Shown here: piece after piece, positions 10,256 to 19,699 of the stretch
How positions within the stretch are numbered: the stretch's first letter is position 1
Layout of the letters: each line of letters begins with the position of its first letter
Origin: Marinobacter sp.
GTDB taxonomy: Bacteria > Pseudomonadota > Gammaproteobacteria > Pseudomonadales > Oleiphilaceae
NCBI GenBank assembly: GCA_018402255.1
Contig: JAGYIS010000005.1
Coordinates: 1-64,000, forward strand
Direction of reading: 5' to 3'
DNA length: 64,000 bases
Position numbers and translations under genes: made by a program
Notes under the pieces: generated by a model
Databases searched by the model: none
What the model saw: only the letters and a program-made list of their open reading frames with translations
What the model was told of the DNA's origin: nothing

Positions 10256-11077
10256 TTATTTCGGTAGTTGGTCCAGTACGCTGAGCACATCCCTGATGCG
10301 TTCGTTCAGCGCAATGTTGTAAAGGTGGTAAATACCCGTCATGGCGACGATAAACAGTCCGCCAATGCCCCACAGGGGCAGGCCGCTGCGCAAACGGTTG
10401 CGAGCCGGGGCGACATTGGCGGAGGCATCCGCCAGCGGCTGCGGGTCCCGAGCCGTCCGAAGCTCACGCAACTGCTCGTAGAGGCCGCGGACAATCTGGT
10501 TGTACTCATCCCGGCCGTTTTCCATCACTTTGTAGCGACCTTCAAAACCCAGGCACAGGCACAGGTAGATGAAGCCCAGCATGTCACGGTAACGAGCCGG
10601 CTCCTTTTCCATGCGAGCGAGGATCGCGAAGACTTTTTCCCCGCCCCAGGTTTCGTTGTGGAAGCGCGACAACAGGGAGTGTTGCGACCAAACGCTGTGC
10701 GCGCCCCAGTCCGTGCCCAGCACCGCCTCATCAATGAACGCGCACAGCACGTAGCGATAGGCGACTACGGTCGGGCGCTCGTAGCCCTGTTCGATCAGTT
10801 CCCGGTCTATGGCCGCCACTTCATCTACTACTTGCTGATACAGGCTCTCGACGTCTCGAAAGTCCACCAGCCGGCGCACCCGGATCACCAGACCCAACAA
10901 CGGCGTAGCGGCGTCGATCAGGCGGTTGACTTCCAGCCCTCTGAGCTGAAAACCGGCGTTATCGAATTCGTTCCGGGAACCCTCGTTGCCAGAATCTGCG
11001 AACAGAAGGTCGCTGAATGCACGATCACCCGAATCCCTGGTGTTGTCTGGTCTGTCCATTACCGGTGCATCTGCCAT
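10256..11077 (-). CDS. tssL: TssL (DotU family), T6SS inner-membrane protein
   Basis: TssL is a cytoplasmic helical domain anchored by one C-terminal membrane span and joins TssM and TssJ in the membrane complex. The 273-residue protein has the DotU core including FIDEAVLGTDWG and FIYLCLCLGFEGRY, and a membrane helix near residues 232-252. It stops shortly after the span, so it is the short form without a peptidoglycan-binding OmpA domain. ATG at 11077 lies three bases after the tssK stop. Confidence 0.95.
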   Translation of the reverse strand: MADAPVMDRPDNTRDSGDRAFSDLLFADSGNEGSRNEFDNAGFQLRGLEVNRLIDAATPLLGLVIRVRRLVDFRDVESLYQQVVDEVAAIDRELIEQGYERPTVVAYRYVLCAFIDEAVLGTDWGAHSVWSQHSLLSRFHNETWGGEKVFAILARMEKEPARYRDMLGFIYLCLCLGFEGRYKVMENGRDEYNQIVRGLYEQLRELRTARDPQPLADASANVAPARNRLRSGLPLWGIGGLFIVAMTGIYHLYNIALNERIRDVLSVLDQLPK

Positions 11078-11080
11078 GAT

Positions 11081-12415
11081 TTAGTTCCTGATTGCCCAGA
11101 ATTGCATTTCCAGCCCGGGGAAGCTGCCTGCCACGTGGAAGGCAAAGCCGCTGGCGTTGTCGAGCATTTGCCAGGCCTGGCTCTGGTCGTCCAGCCGGAA
11201 GTACACAAAGCCGGCGTGATACGGCAGCTGACGCGGGGCCACCGGCAGTGCCGACAACGGAATGCCGGGCAACTGCAGGCTGATGAGGTCGCGAATTTTC
11301 TCCACCGACGCCACTTTGCACTGCTGGGTAAACTGCTTGCGCAGGTCGTCCAGCGGCATGTCGGCTTTCACCGCCAGGATGAACTCGGCATCCTTGATGA
11401 TCTGGCCATCCTGAACAGGCGCTACGGTCAGACCGTATTGGCGCTGCTGCAGGGAGATCGACAATGCACGCGGCTCCAGCACCGTGCTCAGGGCCTGACG
11501 CAGCACTTGCATCAACGGGCTGAAGCAGCCCTCTGGCAGATCGTGATCGTAGGGCGTAAATTCTTTCGGCATCCGGCTTTCGTCGGTAAAGGTCACCAGC
11601 TCACCGCAAAGCTCCAGCAACGCCTCGTACAGGCGCTCCGGATGCAACTGGCGCAAACGGGCCAGGTGCATGAATTTTGGATGCGCCCGGTTCAGCATCT
11701 GCAGCAGCATGAAGTCCGAAACGTCAGCAACGCTGCCCTGCCCCGGCGCACCGACACGCTCGGCAATGTTGCGGGCCCGTTCCTGCATCAGTCCGGCCAT
11801 CTCCCCGACAAACCTCTGCAAACGCGGCGCAGAGCGCACGCTCAACATGGTCGGCAGAAAGTTCGGGTCCATCACCAGGCTGCCGTCCGGGCGCTTTTCC
11901 AGAATCCGGCCGATGGCCAGGGCGGCATAGGCGCTGCGATCGTCCCGCTCCAGCATCAGGCGCGGCGCGACACGACCCACGTCGATGTTGTGTGCGTCGC
12001 CGTCAATGGAATGCAGATCGCGGATTTCCATGGTCTGGGCGCGAAACCGTCCCGCCACCGGAGCATCTGGCCATTCCACCTCGGCCAGACTGTCACTGCC
12101 CAGAGGCAAGGCCAGATACACCACCTGATTGGCCACCGAGGCATCGGTAATCTCCAGAGGCTCCGGCATCACATCATCCTGCGGCAGGTTGAAACGGGTG
12201 CCATCCGGGAACAATCCAGACGCACGCACCAAGCCAACCCGGCCAAAACTCAGATACTCAGCGTTCAGTTCCAGATCGCAAAATCCGAACAGGTAGTCCG
12301 AGACCGCCAGCGCCCGCTCGTTGATCTGGTGCTCCAGGTACCGCTGTTGCTGCTGGAAGTGCTGGGGCTTGATAAACAGCCCGTCACTCCAGACGACTCG
12401 ATTATTGGCTGCCAT
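11081..12415 (-). CDS. tssK: TssK, T6SS baseplate protein
   Basis: TssK trimers link the baseplate wedges (TssF, TssG, TssE) to the TssL/TssM membrane complex. The 444-residue protein begins with the family hallmark in which a VVWSDGLFIKPQHFQQQ-type segment follows the start, and its length is normal. Its ATG at 12415 overlaps the tssJ stop in an ATGA junction, and tssL follows directly. Assignment is firm from the N-terminus and the gene order J-K-L. Confidence 0.95.
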   Translation of the reverse strand: MAANNRVVWSDGLFIKPQHFQQQQRYLEHQINERALAVSDYLFGFCDLELNAEYLSFGRVGLVRASGLFPDGTRFNLPQDDVMPEPLEITDASVANQVVYLALPLGSDSLAEVEWPDAPVAGRFRAQTMEIRDLHSIDGDAHNIDVGRVAPRLMLERDDRSAYAALAIGRILEKRPDGSLVMDPNFLPTMLSVRSAPRLQRFVGEMAGLMQERARNIAERVGAPGQGSVADVSDFMLLQMLNRAHPKFMHLARLRQLHPERLYEALLELCGELVTFTDESRMPKEFTPYDHDLPEGCFSPLMQVLRQALSTVLEPRALSISLQQRQYGLTVAPVQDGQIIKDAEFILAVKADMPLDDLRKQFTQQCKVASVEKIRDLISLQLPGIPLSALPVAPRQLPYHAGFVYFRLDDQSQAWQMLDNASGFAFHVAGSFPGLEMQFWAIRN

Positions 12416-12948
12416 CAGGTATCTTCCGAACGTCTGAGTTGTACTTCCCGCTCCCGCAGGTTGATCAGCAGGTGGTAGGTATCACCGATCGGGTCCACCT
12501 TGACCACCTTCTTCCACTGGGACAGGTTGGGATAGGCGTAAAAAGCGATCACACCAATAAAGCGGGTGTCTTTGCTGATCTCGAAGGGGGCGACGTATTT
12601 GAACTGGCCGGGCACCAGGGTGTAATCGCTGTGATCCACGTAGTTGCGGCCCAGTGAGTCTTCCAGATTATTCAACAGCTGATCAAAGTCACCCGCCATC
12701 AGCAGGGAACTGTCACGCAGCTCGATCACCTGGTAGGCAATCGGCGTGGGTGCCAGCGACTCGTTCGGATTGACGTCCGGCTCGGCCAACATGGTCAGGG
12801 CAACGCGACTTGGCAGATCTTCCGGATAACCCACGGGAATCGACGGGTCCCACAGTACTTTGGCGGTTTTGGTGACCGCGTTATACGGGGTGCTACACCC
12901 CACCATCAGCATGACAATTGCCAGCAAGCTCCATTTGCAGTACTTCAT
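12415..12948 (-). CDS. tssJ: TssJ, T6SS outer-membrane lipoprotein
   Basis: TssJ is the outer-membrane lipoprotein that captures the periplasmic end of TssM. The 177-residue precursor has a lipoprotein signal with the lipobox LMVGC, so Cys18 would be the acylated residue. The mature part is a transthyretin-like beta domain by family. The start at 12948 overlaps the tagH stop (ATGA), and the stop overlaps the tssK start, so translation of tagH, tssJ and tssK should be coupled. Confidence 0.92.
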   Translation of the reverse strand: MKYCKWSLLAIVMLMVGCSTPYNAVTKTAKVLWDPSIPVGYPEDLPSRVALTMLAEPDVNPNESLAPTPIAYQVIELRDSSLLMAGDFDQLLNNLEDSLGRNYVDHSDYTLVPGQFKYVAPFEISKDTRFIGVIAFYAYPNLSQWKKVVKVDPIGDTYHLLINLREREVQLRRSEDT

Positions 12949-14270
12949 GAAAGACTCTCCCTCTGTAATTGGCGCAAGTGTTGGTCGTAAGCCTGATCAA
13001 ACACCTCCTGAAAGAGGCGCTCGAAGCCTTGCTGACGACTGGACCTGAGTTCTTGGTAGTAGTGTTGGTACATATTCCAGGCCCACAGGCCCTCGTCTTC
13101 GTTGTCCTGCAAGCCACGGCGGTAACCGTGGAACCGGCGCAACAGTGCCTCCGGTGAGAAGGCGTAAAGAATGGCCTCGAGCGCTTCCCGAATCGCTTCG
13201 CGGGTAGCCTGCTGGTGATGGCTCAGGCTCTCCAGGCTTTCCCTGACCGCCGCCGGTGCAGAGAGATGCACCGGGCTGCGTTCAGCGGCAAACAATGTCT
13301 CAATGGTGCCGGCGTAGTCGTCACCCAGTCGCAGGGGGTTGTCTTCGATCGGCTGCAGGCGGGTGCGCAGCGCCCGATGGCGTGAGTCTTCGCCCTGGTG
13401 CAGTGCCAGCAAACCTTCCACGGTGGCTTTCAGAGTTTGACCGGCTTCTTCCAGAAACAGCCGCATGTCGTCGCTGTCAGCAAAATCAATGTCGGCACCC
13501 AGGCCACGCATTAACGGTGCGCCGCTGATGTGTTGCCGGCTGGCATCACGAGCCGGGGTTTTGGTGTCTGACATTCCGTGTCGCTCCTGTGTCTGACTGT
13601 CGTTGTTCCGGGCATTTCGATTGACTGGCAAGCCCATGGCCACATCCCGGTTTTCCCGGTACTCATCACTGACATCCGCCGAACGGGCAAACCAGGCTTT
13701 GTCGCTGGCCAGCAGGTCCGGGGCATCCTTCCGGGGGTCACTGTCGATCTGCTGCCAGGGTGCCAGCGGGTCGTCACTGACCGGTTCTCCGGCAGGCGCT
13801 TTCAGGCCTTCCAGTGGCTCCCGTCCTTCGGGCACCGACCGGCGTGAACTGGAGCGCAGCAAATCGCCTTCTTCCATATCCACCAGATGGCGGTCCTGGC
13901 CCGAATCTTCATCCAGCTCCGGGCGCTCCGCGGTCTCATCGTTCAGCTCCGCCCGCATTTGATAGCGACCAATGGTCAGTGTGTCGCCGTGGTTCAGGCG
14001 AGCGCGCCGACCCCGACCCACGGGCTGACGGCTGCTGTTGATGTAGGTTCTGCCACTGCGATCGATCAGGCAAAAACCACCTTCCAGATACCGCACCTCG
14101 GCGTGCCCCGCGACGGCGCCTGTGCGATGCGGTGACAGCCGCCAGGTGTCGTTGGCGGCGGTACCGATAGAGCCACCGGCCGTGCTGAAACGATGTTCAA
14201 TGCTGGCGCCGCCCCCGGTTTCGGTCGGGTTGATGATCACCAGCTTGAGCGCTGTTGTTTGGTGTCTCAC
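12945..14270 (-). CDS. tagH: TagH, FHA-domain T6SS regulatory/scaffold protein
   Basis: FHA proteins of T6SS clusters bind phosphothreonine and tune assembly, normally under a PpkA/PppA kinase-phosphatase pair. Neither of those is in this window. The 441-residue protein has an N-terminal FHA domain (about 5-110) followed by a charged, low-complexity linker and the C-terminal T6SS FHA-associated domain (about 250-440). The start is a GTG at 14270, with AAGGAG eight bases before it. The stop overlaps the tssJ start. Without a visible kinase, whether phosphorylation control operates is open. Confidence 0.9.
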   Translation of the reverse strand: MRHQTTALKLVIINPTETGGGASIEHRFSTAGGSIGTAANDTWRLSPHRTGAVAGHAEVRYLEGGFCLIDRSGRTYINSSRQPVGRGRRARLNHGDTLTIGRYQMRAELNDETAERPELDEDSGQDRHLVDMEEGDLLRSSSRRSVPEGREPLEGLKAPAGEPVSDDPLAPWQQIDSDPRKDAPDLLASDKAWFARSADVSDEYRENRDVAMGLPVNRNARNNDSQTQERHGMSDTKTPARDASRQHISGAPLMRGLGADIDFADSDDMRLFLEEAGQTLKATVEGLLALHQGEDSRHRALRTRLQPIEDNPLRLGDDYAGTIETLFAAERSPVHLSAPAAVRESLESLSHHQQATREAIREALEAILYAFSPEALLRRFHGYRRGLQDNEDEGLWAWNMYQHYYQELRSSRQQGFERLFQEVFDQAYDQHLRQLQRESLS

Positions 14271-14287
14271 GTGCCTGGCTCCTTGCC

Positions 14288-15304
14288 TTAGCGTCTTATC
14301 TGAATTCGCACCGTCGGGCGCTCTCGGGCCCGATCGGGTGTGACAAATGAATTCCAGCCCAGTCGAACATCCTCGCCCAGTTGCATGGGGCGGATATCCT
14401 TGGGCCGCATCTGCAGCTCCAGGTCATAGGCCAGCTGCTCCCGCGTGGTGAACTCGACCAGCTTCACCAGGCGCTCGTGATCACGGCCGTTGGGCAGAAA
14501 ATCCGCAAAGCGTTGCCGGCTCAGGTTACGCAGGCGCAAGATAAACTTGCCACTGCGATCCCGAATGCTGGCACCCACCAGAGTATCCTGACCCAGGCTG
14601 GCGTTAGCCCGGCCCAAACGGGTTTGCTGATCTTCCGCAATCGCAACTTTGCGCAGCACCCATTGCTCAATGCTCACGTCTTCCAGATCAAAACAGTGAG
14701 CAACAATGCCACTGACCACTTCTGGCGATCGGCTACGGCCTGCCATCTGGCCTGCGTAGGCCAGCATCTTGGACCAGTTAACCGGTGTTGCTTCCCGCAG
14801 GCGGCTGTCGCCCAGGCCGACCAGAGAAAACACCAGTTCCGAGAAGCCGTCACTCGCCCCGGGCTGGAACCGAACGTAATAGCGATACTTGCGCCAGGCC
14901 CGATGAAAAAGCGTGACCAGCCGGTGGTTAAAAAAGTCCAGAAAGTGCCGGCGAATCCCCAGGTTCTGACCCGCTTCCCAGGCCAGGTCTTCCAGGTAAT
15001 AGCCGGGCAACGGCGACTGAGAACCGTGCAAACCCAGAAAACTCACTTCCATCTGGTAGGGCGCGTGTTCGTGCTCCGGCGAATAGGCCGATACCACGTC
15101 ACTGCCGGGGAACCCCAGACCGGCCGAGGCGGAAAAGCGAATACGCTCATGCCGGGGCTCACTGCTGCCAGGGCGCTCCAGATCATCACCGTGGTGCCGG
15201 TGAATCAGATCCACCAACTGAAAAAAACTGTATCGTTTTGCGTCGCCGAGAACGGGTTCCAGCCCGGCTACATCAGCGGCTGCTGACCTTGCTGTAACGT
15301 CCAT
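14288..15304 (-). CDS. tssG: TssG, T6SS baseplate protein
   Basis: TssG forms the baseplate wedge with TssF. The 338-residue protein shows the family's features: the FFQLVDLIHRHHGD segment near the N-terminus, an IRFSASAGLGFPGSDV block, and the FLDFFNHRLVTLFHRAWRKYRY-like region shortened here to its key FNHR and AWRKYR parts. The ATG at 15304 makes a 37-base overlap with the end of tssF. Short overlaps are the rule in this cluster, but this one is longer than the ATGA junctions. Confidence 0.94.
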   Translation of the reverse strand: MDVTARSAAADVAGLEPVLGDAKRYSFFQLVDLIHRHHGDDLERPGSSEPRHERIRFSASAGLGFPGSDVVSAYSPEHEHAPYQMEVSFLGLHGSQSPLPGYYLEDLAWEAGQNLGIRRHFLDFFNHRLVTLFHRAWRKYRYYVRFQPGASDGFSELVFSLVGLGDSRLREATPVNWSKMLAYAGQMAGRSRSPEVVSGIVAHCFDLEDVSIEQWVLRKVAIAEDQQTRLGRANASLGQDTLVGASIRDRSGKFILRLRNLSRQRFADFLPNGRDHERLVKLVEFTTREQLAYDLELQMRPKDIRPMQLGEDVRLGWNSFVTPDRARERPTVRIQIRR

Positions 15305-17040
15305 GTGTAGCGTTCCTGATTCTCTGTGTTCACCACTTCCAGCTGGTGAAAGGCATTAATACTGGCGTAAAGCGCAAAAAACCGACTCAACACGGTACCA
15401 AACAGATAAAGATCGCCCTCGCTTCCGAAGTTCTGCTGATCCAGCTTCAGAACGGAGCGAATGCCCCGCACCGGCAGCCCCCGGATCATCCGGTCCACCG
15501 GCTGAGTGGTGATTTCGCTGATGCCCGCCAAACGCTTTTGCGACACTCGCTCGGCCTGGCGATCCACCAGGGCCCGGAAGTCATACACCCGCAATACCGT
15601 GCGCAGCGCATCCACATCCAGCATCGACAGGTAATTCAGGGACAAATTGGAGATCAGCGTCCACAACAGGCTGCCATCCAGGGTCGGCCGCAACGTTGCG
15701 GTCGGCCGGGTGATGTTGCTGAACGAGGCAAACGCCGGGGTGGTTTCCGTCGCCATGCAGATTTCACCGACCGCCAGTTGCTGGGGCAGTTGCCGATTGG
15801 TGCAGGTGAGGGTCAGCGAGACCGCTTCCTGCCGGCTCATGCATTCGGATTCGTCACCCCGCACAAAAGATATGTAGTGATCAAAGCCATCACCCCTCAC
15901 GCTCTCGCGGGTACGAACACGGTAGTACAGGGCGGCGCGGCCACGATCCCGTTCCACTTCGTGCTGAAAACTCTCGAACGCGGTGTACAGACGCGGCTCA
16001 CCACGTCCGGAACGGCCTTCGAGCCAGCCTTCCACCTGTTCAATACTGAACACTTCGAAGTGCTCCGGGCAGCGGCTGGATGGCGAAATACGGTATTCCG
16101 TCTGGCGGCCATTCAGGTCTACTGGTTCGCCTTCGTGGTTAAACAGGTTCACCGCCGGCGTGCAGTAAAGCTGCAGGGAGTCCCGCGTTACCCGGGCATC
16201 CGGTGGCAATATCCGGCTGAAGTGGAAACGCAGGCTGACTTCATCGGCCTGCACCGCTGGCAGTCGGGATTTCAGACCACCGATATCAATAAACCGGAAG
16301 GCTTCCGGAAAGCTCAGGTATTCCTGAATAATCCGGTAACCGGCGTAGGCGTTCTTCGGGTACGGAAGAATAGCCTCGTCGGTGGCAAACCCCACTGGCT
16401 GCATCAACGATGACGGCAGGCTGTATACGTTGCCGCCAATCACCAGCTCCATGCGGCTGAGGTAATGGTTCAGCCACAGGTACAGGGTTTCTGCGGTGTG
16501 GTTATCGCCCCCCAGGTAAAAGCGCAGGCTGTCGAGGCCCAGGCTGTTCAATGGCTGGTCGGTATGCAGGGCCAGGTCCACGGTCACGGAGGAAACTTCC
16601 CGGGAATGCTCGGCATGGGCATCGGCCACGCTGACCGGAAAGATGTCCACGGCCCGGCAGGTTCGGAACCGGCACTGGGTCTGGCGGCTGGGTTCGCCCA
16701 GGGGGCGACTTTTGATTTCGGTATGTCGCTCGACCGTCTGGCGCTCACTGATCGCATGCAATTGCGGGTCAAAGCGCATGATGGTGCAGCTGGGCACGGG
16801 CCGCAGGTAGTTGGGCCAAAGCATGTTCAGCAGGGAGTGCGTGAGCTCCGGGAATTCGTCTTCGACTTTTTCACGGAGTTTGCCGGTCAGGAAGGCGAAG
16901 CCTTCGAGCAGGCGCTCTACGTCCGGGTCGGTGCTTTGTTCGGATAGAAAGCGGGTCAGTTGCGGGTGCGCTTCGGCAAATTCCCTGCCTTGCAGCCGCA
17001 AAAAGCTCAACTCATCCCTGTAGAACCGATTCAACTTCAT
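15268..17040 (-). CDS. tssF: TssF, T6SS baseplate protein
   Basis: TssF is the larger wedge protein of the baseplate. The start is set at ATG 17040 (590 aa) because the protein from there has the family N-terminus (MKLNRFYRDELSFLRLQG) with the usual EFAEAHPQLTRFL segment after it. The frame stays open upstream to 17175 only because it runs through a non-coding repeat. Length and gene order (E-F-G) fit. It is separated from tssE by 177 bases carrying repeat copy D, the longest gap among the tss structural genes here. Confidence 0.95.
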   Translation of the reverse strand: MKLNRFYRDELSFLRLQGREFAEAHPQLTRFLSEQSTDPDVERLLEGFAFLTGKLREKVEDEFPELTHSLLNMLWPNYLRPVPSCTIMRFDPQLHAISERQTVERHTEIKSRPLGEPSRQTQCRFRTCRAVDIFPVSVADAHAEHSREVSSVTVDLALHTDQPLNSLGLDSLRFYLGGDNHTAETLYLWLNHYLSRMELVIGGNVYSLPSSLMQPVGFATDEAILPYPKNAYAGYRIIQEYLSFPEAFRFIDIGGLKSRLPAVQADEVSLRFHFSRILPPDARVTRDSLQLYCTPAVNLFNHEGEPVDLNGRQTEYRISPSSRCPEHFEVFSIEQVEGWLEGRSGRGEPRLYTAFESFQHEVERDRGRAALYYRVRTRESVRGDGFDHYISFVRGDESECMSRQEAVSLTLTCTNRQLPQQLAVGEICMATETTPAFASFSNITRPTATLRPTLDGSLLWTLISNLSLNYLSMLDVDALRTVLRVYDFRALVDRQAERVSQKRLAGISEITTQPVDRMIRGLPVRGIRSVLKLDQQNFGSEGDLYLFGTVLSRFFALYASINAFHQLEVVNTENQERYTWTLQQGQQPLM

Positions 17041-17087
17041 AAATACTGCACCAAGTTTGGCTCGAGCAACCGAGTGATCGGCAGGTA

Positions 17088-17170
17088 GGCTTTCCAAAAG
17101 ACGCTTCAAGCCCGTCCGTGGGGCGCTTGGGCTGCGCCATCCATGGCTCCGCACACTTTTGGAAAGGCCA
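17088..17170 (+). repeat. Diverged copy (D) of dispersed palindromic repeat
   Basis: The arms ctttccaaaag (17090-17100) and cttttggaaag (17156-17166) are exact complements over 11 bp, and the pairing continues imperfectly outward. The core of about 55 bp is diverged at its start but keeps gcgccatccatggctccgca. It lies between tssE and tssF in the leftward operon, so it would form a hairpin in the transcript. Confidence 0.75.
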
Positions 17171-17217
17171 ACCACACCCTCGCTCTCATCCTTGCCTTCA
17201 AACTACTTCGGTCAGCT

Positions 17218-17655
17218 TTAAATCACCCGATAGTAGCGCTTGTCATCCAATACCAAGTCAATCGTGGTCCGATCGTCGCTTCCCGCGACACTCAGATACA
17301 CCGTCACCTGGAACTTCAACTGCAGCGGGTCTGGCCCCGGCGGTAGTGCCAGGACCTCGACTCGCTTAACTCTGGGCTCAAACTTCTCGATACACTGACG
17401 GATGGAGCCCCGGATCTGGATACTCAGGTCGTGAGTACCCAGGGTGGCGTCGTTGAAATCCAGCAATCCCAGATCTGGTACGCTGGCGCTGTTGCCCGGG
17501 TGAGCATTCAGCAGCCTTACCAGATGGCGTTTGATAGATTCCACCACATGGGTCACTTCGCCCATGCTTTGCCCCGCCGGGGCGGCGGCCTGTTCCAGTC
17601 TTTCAAACAGGCTGCCGGTATTGCGAACGCCGTCAGTGCCGGTGTCGCCAAACAC
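17218..17655 (-). CDS. tssE: TssE, gp25-like T6SS baseplate protein
   Basis: TssE is the homologue of phage T4 gp25 and sits at the base of the sheath. The 145-residue protein has the gp25-like core, including the conserved V-x-NDATLGT-like strand turn and the late FEPRVKRVEV motif with its Glu-Pro-Arg. The start is a GTG at 17655, preceded by AAGGATTAATCC. That AAGGA overlaps the end of tssC, whose stop is only three bases away, so the genes are tightly linked. Confidence 0.93.
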   Translation of the reverse strand: MFGDTGTDGVRNTGSLFERLEQAAAPAGQSMGEVTHVVESIKRHLVRLLNAHPGNSASVPDLGLLDFNDATLGTHDLSIQIRGSIRQCIEKFEPRVKRVEVLALPPGPDPLQLKFQVTVYLSVAGSDDRTTIDLVLDDKRYYRVI

Positions 17656-17658
17656 GGA

Positions 17659-19140
17659 TTAATCCTTGTCCAGGCGGCCAACCAGCGAGAGTTCGAAGTT
17701 GGCTCCCATGTATTTGAAGTGCGGGCGTACGGCCAGGGATACCTGGTACCAGCCCGGATCGCCTTCAACATCGGAGACTTCCACGTGGGCGGCGCGCAAC
17801 GGACGACGGCTACGAACTTCTGCCGGCGGGTTTTCCTGATCGGCCACGTACTGGCGAATCCAGGTGTTGAGTTCCCGCTCCAGATCCTGGCGTTCTTTCC
17901 AGGAGCCGATCTGCTCACGCTGCAACACTTTGATGTAGTGGGCCAGGCGGTTCACGATCATCATGTACGGCAACTGGGTGCCCAACTTGTAGTTGGTTTC
18001 CGCTTCTTTGCCTTCCTTGGTGTTCGGGAACTGCTTGGGCTTCTGCACCGAGTTGGCGGAGAAGAACGCAGCGTTGTCGCTGCCCTTGCGCATGGTCAGG
18101 GCAATGAAGCCCTCTTCCGCCAGTTCGTATTCACGACGATCGGTGATCAGCACTTCGGTCGGGATCTTGGCCTCGAGCTGGCCAAAGGATTCAAAGGTAT
18201 GCACTGGCAGATCTTCTACCGCGCCACCGCTCTGGGGTCCGATGATGTTCGGGCACCAGCGGTACTTGGCAAAGCTGTCGGTCAGGCGGGTGGCCAGCAG
18301 GTAGGCGGTGTTGCCCCACAGATAATGCTCGTGGTCGCCGGACACTTCCTCTTTGTAGTTGAAGCTGCGCACCGGATTTTCGGTCGGGTCATAAGGTACA
18401 CGCAGCAGGAAGCGCGGGGCCGCCAGGCCCAGGTAACGGGCATCTTCGGATTCCCGCAGGGAGCGCCACTTGGCGTATTTCGGGCCTTCGAAGACGGCAC
18501 TCAGCTCCTTGATCGCCGGCAGTTCCTGATAGCTGTCGACACCAAAGAAGGACGGTGCAACGGAGGACAGGAAGGGCGCGTGGGACATGGCGCCGACCGA
18601 AGACACATACTGCAGCAGCTTCATGTCTGGCGTTGATGGGCTGAAGGCGTAGTTGCCAACGATGGCACCCACCGGCTCGCCACCGAACTGGCCGTATTCT
18701 GCGGCATAAATGTGCTTGTAGAAGCCGGTCTGGGTGACATCCGGCGCAAACTCGAAGTCTTCCAGCAGTTCCTGCTTGGTGGCGTGCAGGATGTCGACTT
18801 TGATGTTCTCGCGGAATTCAGTGCGGTCTACCATGAGTTTCAGACCGCGCCAGGACGATTCCAGCTCCTGCAGTTGTGGAGCGTGCAGGATTTCATCCAT
18901 TTGGGCGCTGATCTTGCGATCCAGCTCGACCACCATCTGGTCGACCAGAGCCTTGTTGACTGGCTGGCCTTTTTCGTCGCTCTTCAGCAGGTTGGCAATA
19001 AAGGTTGCAACGCCTTTGCGGGCAACGTCGTAACCTTCGTCGGCCGGTGCCATACGGCTGTTCGCCATGACCTGGTCGAGCAAGGAGCCTTCTGCTACAG
19101 ATTCGGAGGCAGCAGATTGCTGCACAGCAGTATCAGACAT
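17659..19140 (-). CDS. tssC: TssC (VipB), T6SS contractile sheath large subunit
   Basis: TssC forms the contractile sheath with TssB. The 493-residue protein is of normal length and contains the conserved AEYGQFGGEPVGAIVGNYAF block (about 160-180), RFLLRVPYDP, and the C-terminal sheath domain ending in the strand PHFKYMGANFELSLVG. The start at ATG 19140 leaves 61 bases from the tssB stop. It is the most conserved gene of the cluster and fixes its identity as T6SS. Confidence 0.97.
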   Translation of the reverse strand: MSDTAVQQSAASESVAEGSLLDQVMANSRMAPADEGYDVARKGVATFIANLLKSDEKGQPVNKALVDQMVVELDRKISAQMDEILHAPQLQELESSWRGLKLMVDRTEFRENIKVDILHATKQELLEDFEFAPDVTQTGFYKHIYAAEYGQFGGEPVGAIVGNYAFSPSTPDMKLLQYVSSVGAMSHAPFLSSVAPSFFGVDSYQELPAIKELSAVFEGPKYAKWRSLRESEDARYLGLAAPRFLLRVPYDPTENPVRSFNYKEEVSGDHEHYLWGNTAYLLATRLTDSFAKYRWCPNIIGPQSGGAVEDLPVHTFESFGQLEAKIPTEVLITDRREYELAEEGFIALTMRKGSDNAAFFSANSVQKPKQFPNTKEGKEAETNYKLGTQLPYMMIVNRLAHYIKVLQREQIGSWKERQDLERELNTWIRQYVADQENPPAEVRSRRPLRAAHVEVSDVEGDPGWYQVSLAVRPHFKYMGANFELSLVGRLDKD

Positions 19141-19201
19141 ACCACATCCCTTCAGTACGTGATTGATAATCGGTGTTGGTTACCGTGTTCCGGTCGTGCG
19201 A

Positions 19202-19699
19202 TTACTCGCCGCCGTCGGTGGCCAGTTCGAGTTCGGCCAACAGCTTTTCGCGGGCACCGTCGTTGTCGAGCAGTTCCTGCAGCTTGCTGCGGAAAGATGG
19301 CACGTTGCCCAGCGGGCCTTTCAGGGCGACCAGAGCTTCGCGCAACTCGATCAGTTGCTTCAGTTCAGGTACCTGGCGGGCAATGCTGTCCGGAGAAAAG
19401 TCGTCCAGACCCTGGAACTCCAGATTGACCGGCAGGTCATCGGCGGTTTCTTCCAGCTTGTTGGACACGGTAGTAGACATCGTCAGGCCAGCTTCCTTCA
19501 TGACCGAACGGAAGTTGTTCTTGTCGATGGAAATGGCTTTGCGGTCTTCGATGGGGGTTTCTTCAGCATGGCCTTTAAAATCGCCAACCACGAACATCTT
19601 CAGCGGCAGCTCAGTTTCAGCCTGCTGATCTCCGGTAGCGGGGACATACTTGATATTGATGCGCTCTTTCGGCGCGACAGAACCGTCTTTGGCAGACAT
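19202..19699 (-). CDS. tssB: TssB (VipA), T6SS contractile sheath small subunit
   Basis: TssB pairs with TssC to build the sheath. I start at ATG 19699 (165 aa), where GGGAG lies six bases upstream. The protein then begins with SAKDGSVAPKERINIKY, typical of the family, and contains LPLKMFVVGDFKG. The frame open to 19822 lacks a plausible start. This is the first gene of the leftward T6SS unit, so its promoter should lie in 19700-19970, shared with the divergent acyl-CoA-binding gene. Confidence 0.95.
   Translation of the reverse strand: MSAKDGSVAPKERINIKYVPATGDQQAETELPLKMFVVGDFKGHAEETPIEDRKAISIDKNNFRSVMKEAGLTMSTTVSNKLEETADDLPVNLEFQGLDDFSPDSIARQVPELKQLIELREALVALKGPLGNVPSFRSKLQELLDNDGAREKLLAELELATDGGE

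Noticed and set aside
10268..12478. Very long plus-strand open frame (736 codons) opposite tssL, tssK and tssJ
   Set aside because: It lies wholly antisense to three well-supported T6SS genes. It is an effect of high GC in the third codon position, has a composition rich in His, Gln and Arg, and shows no family motif.
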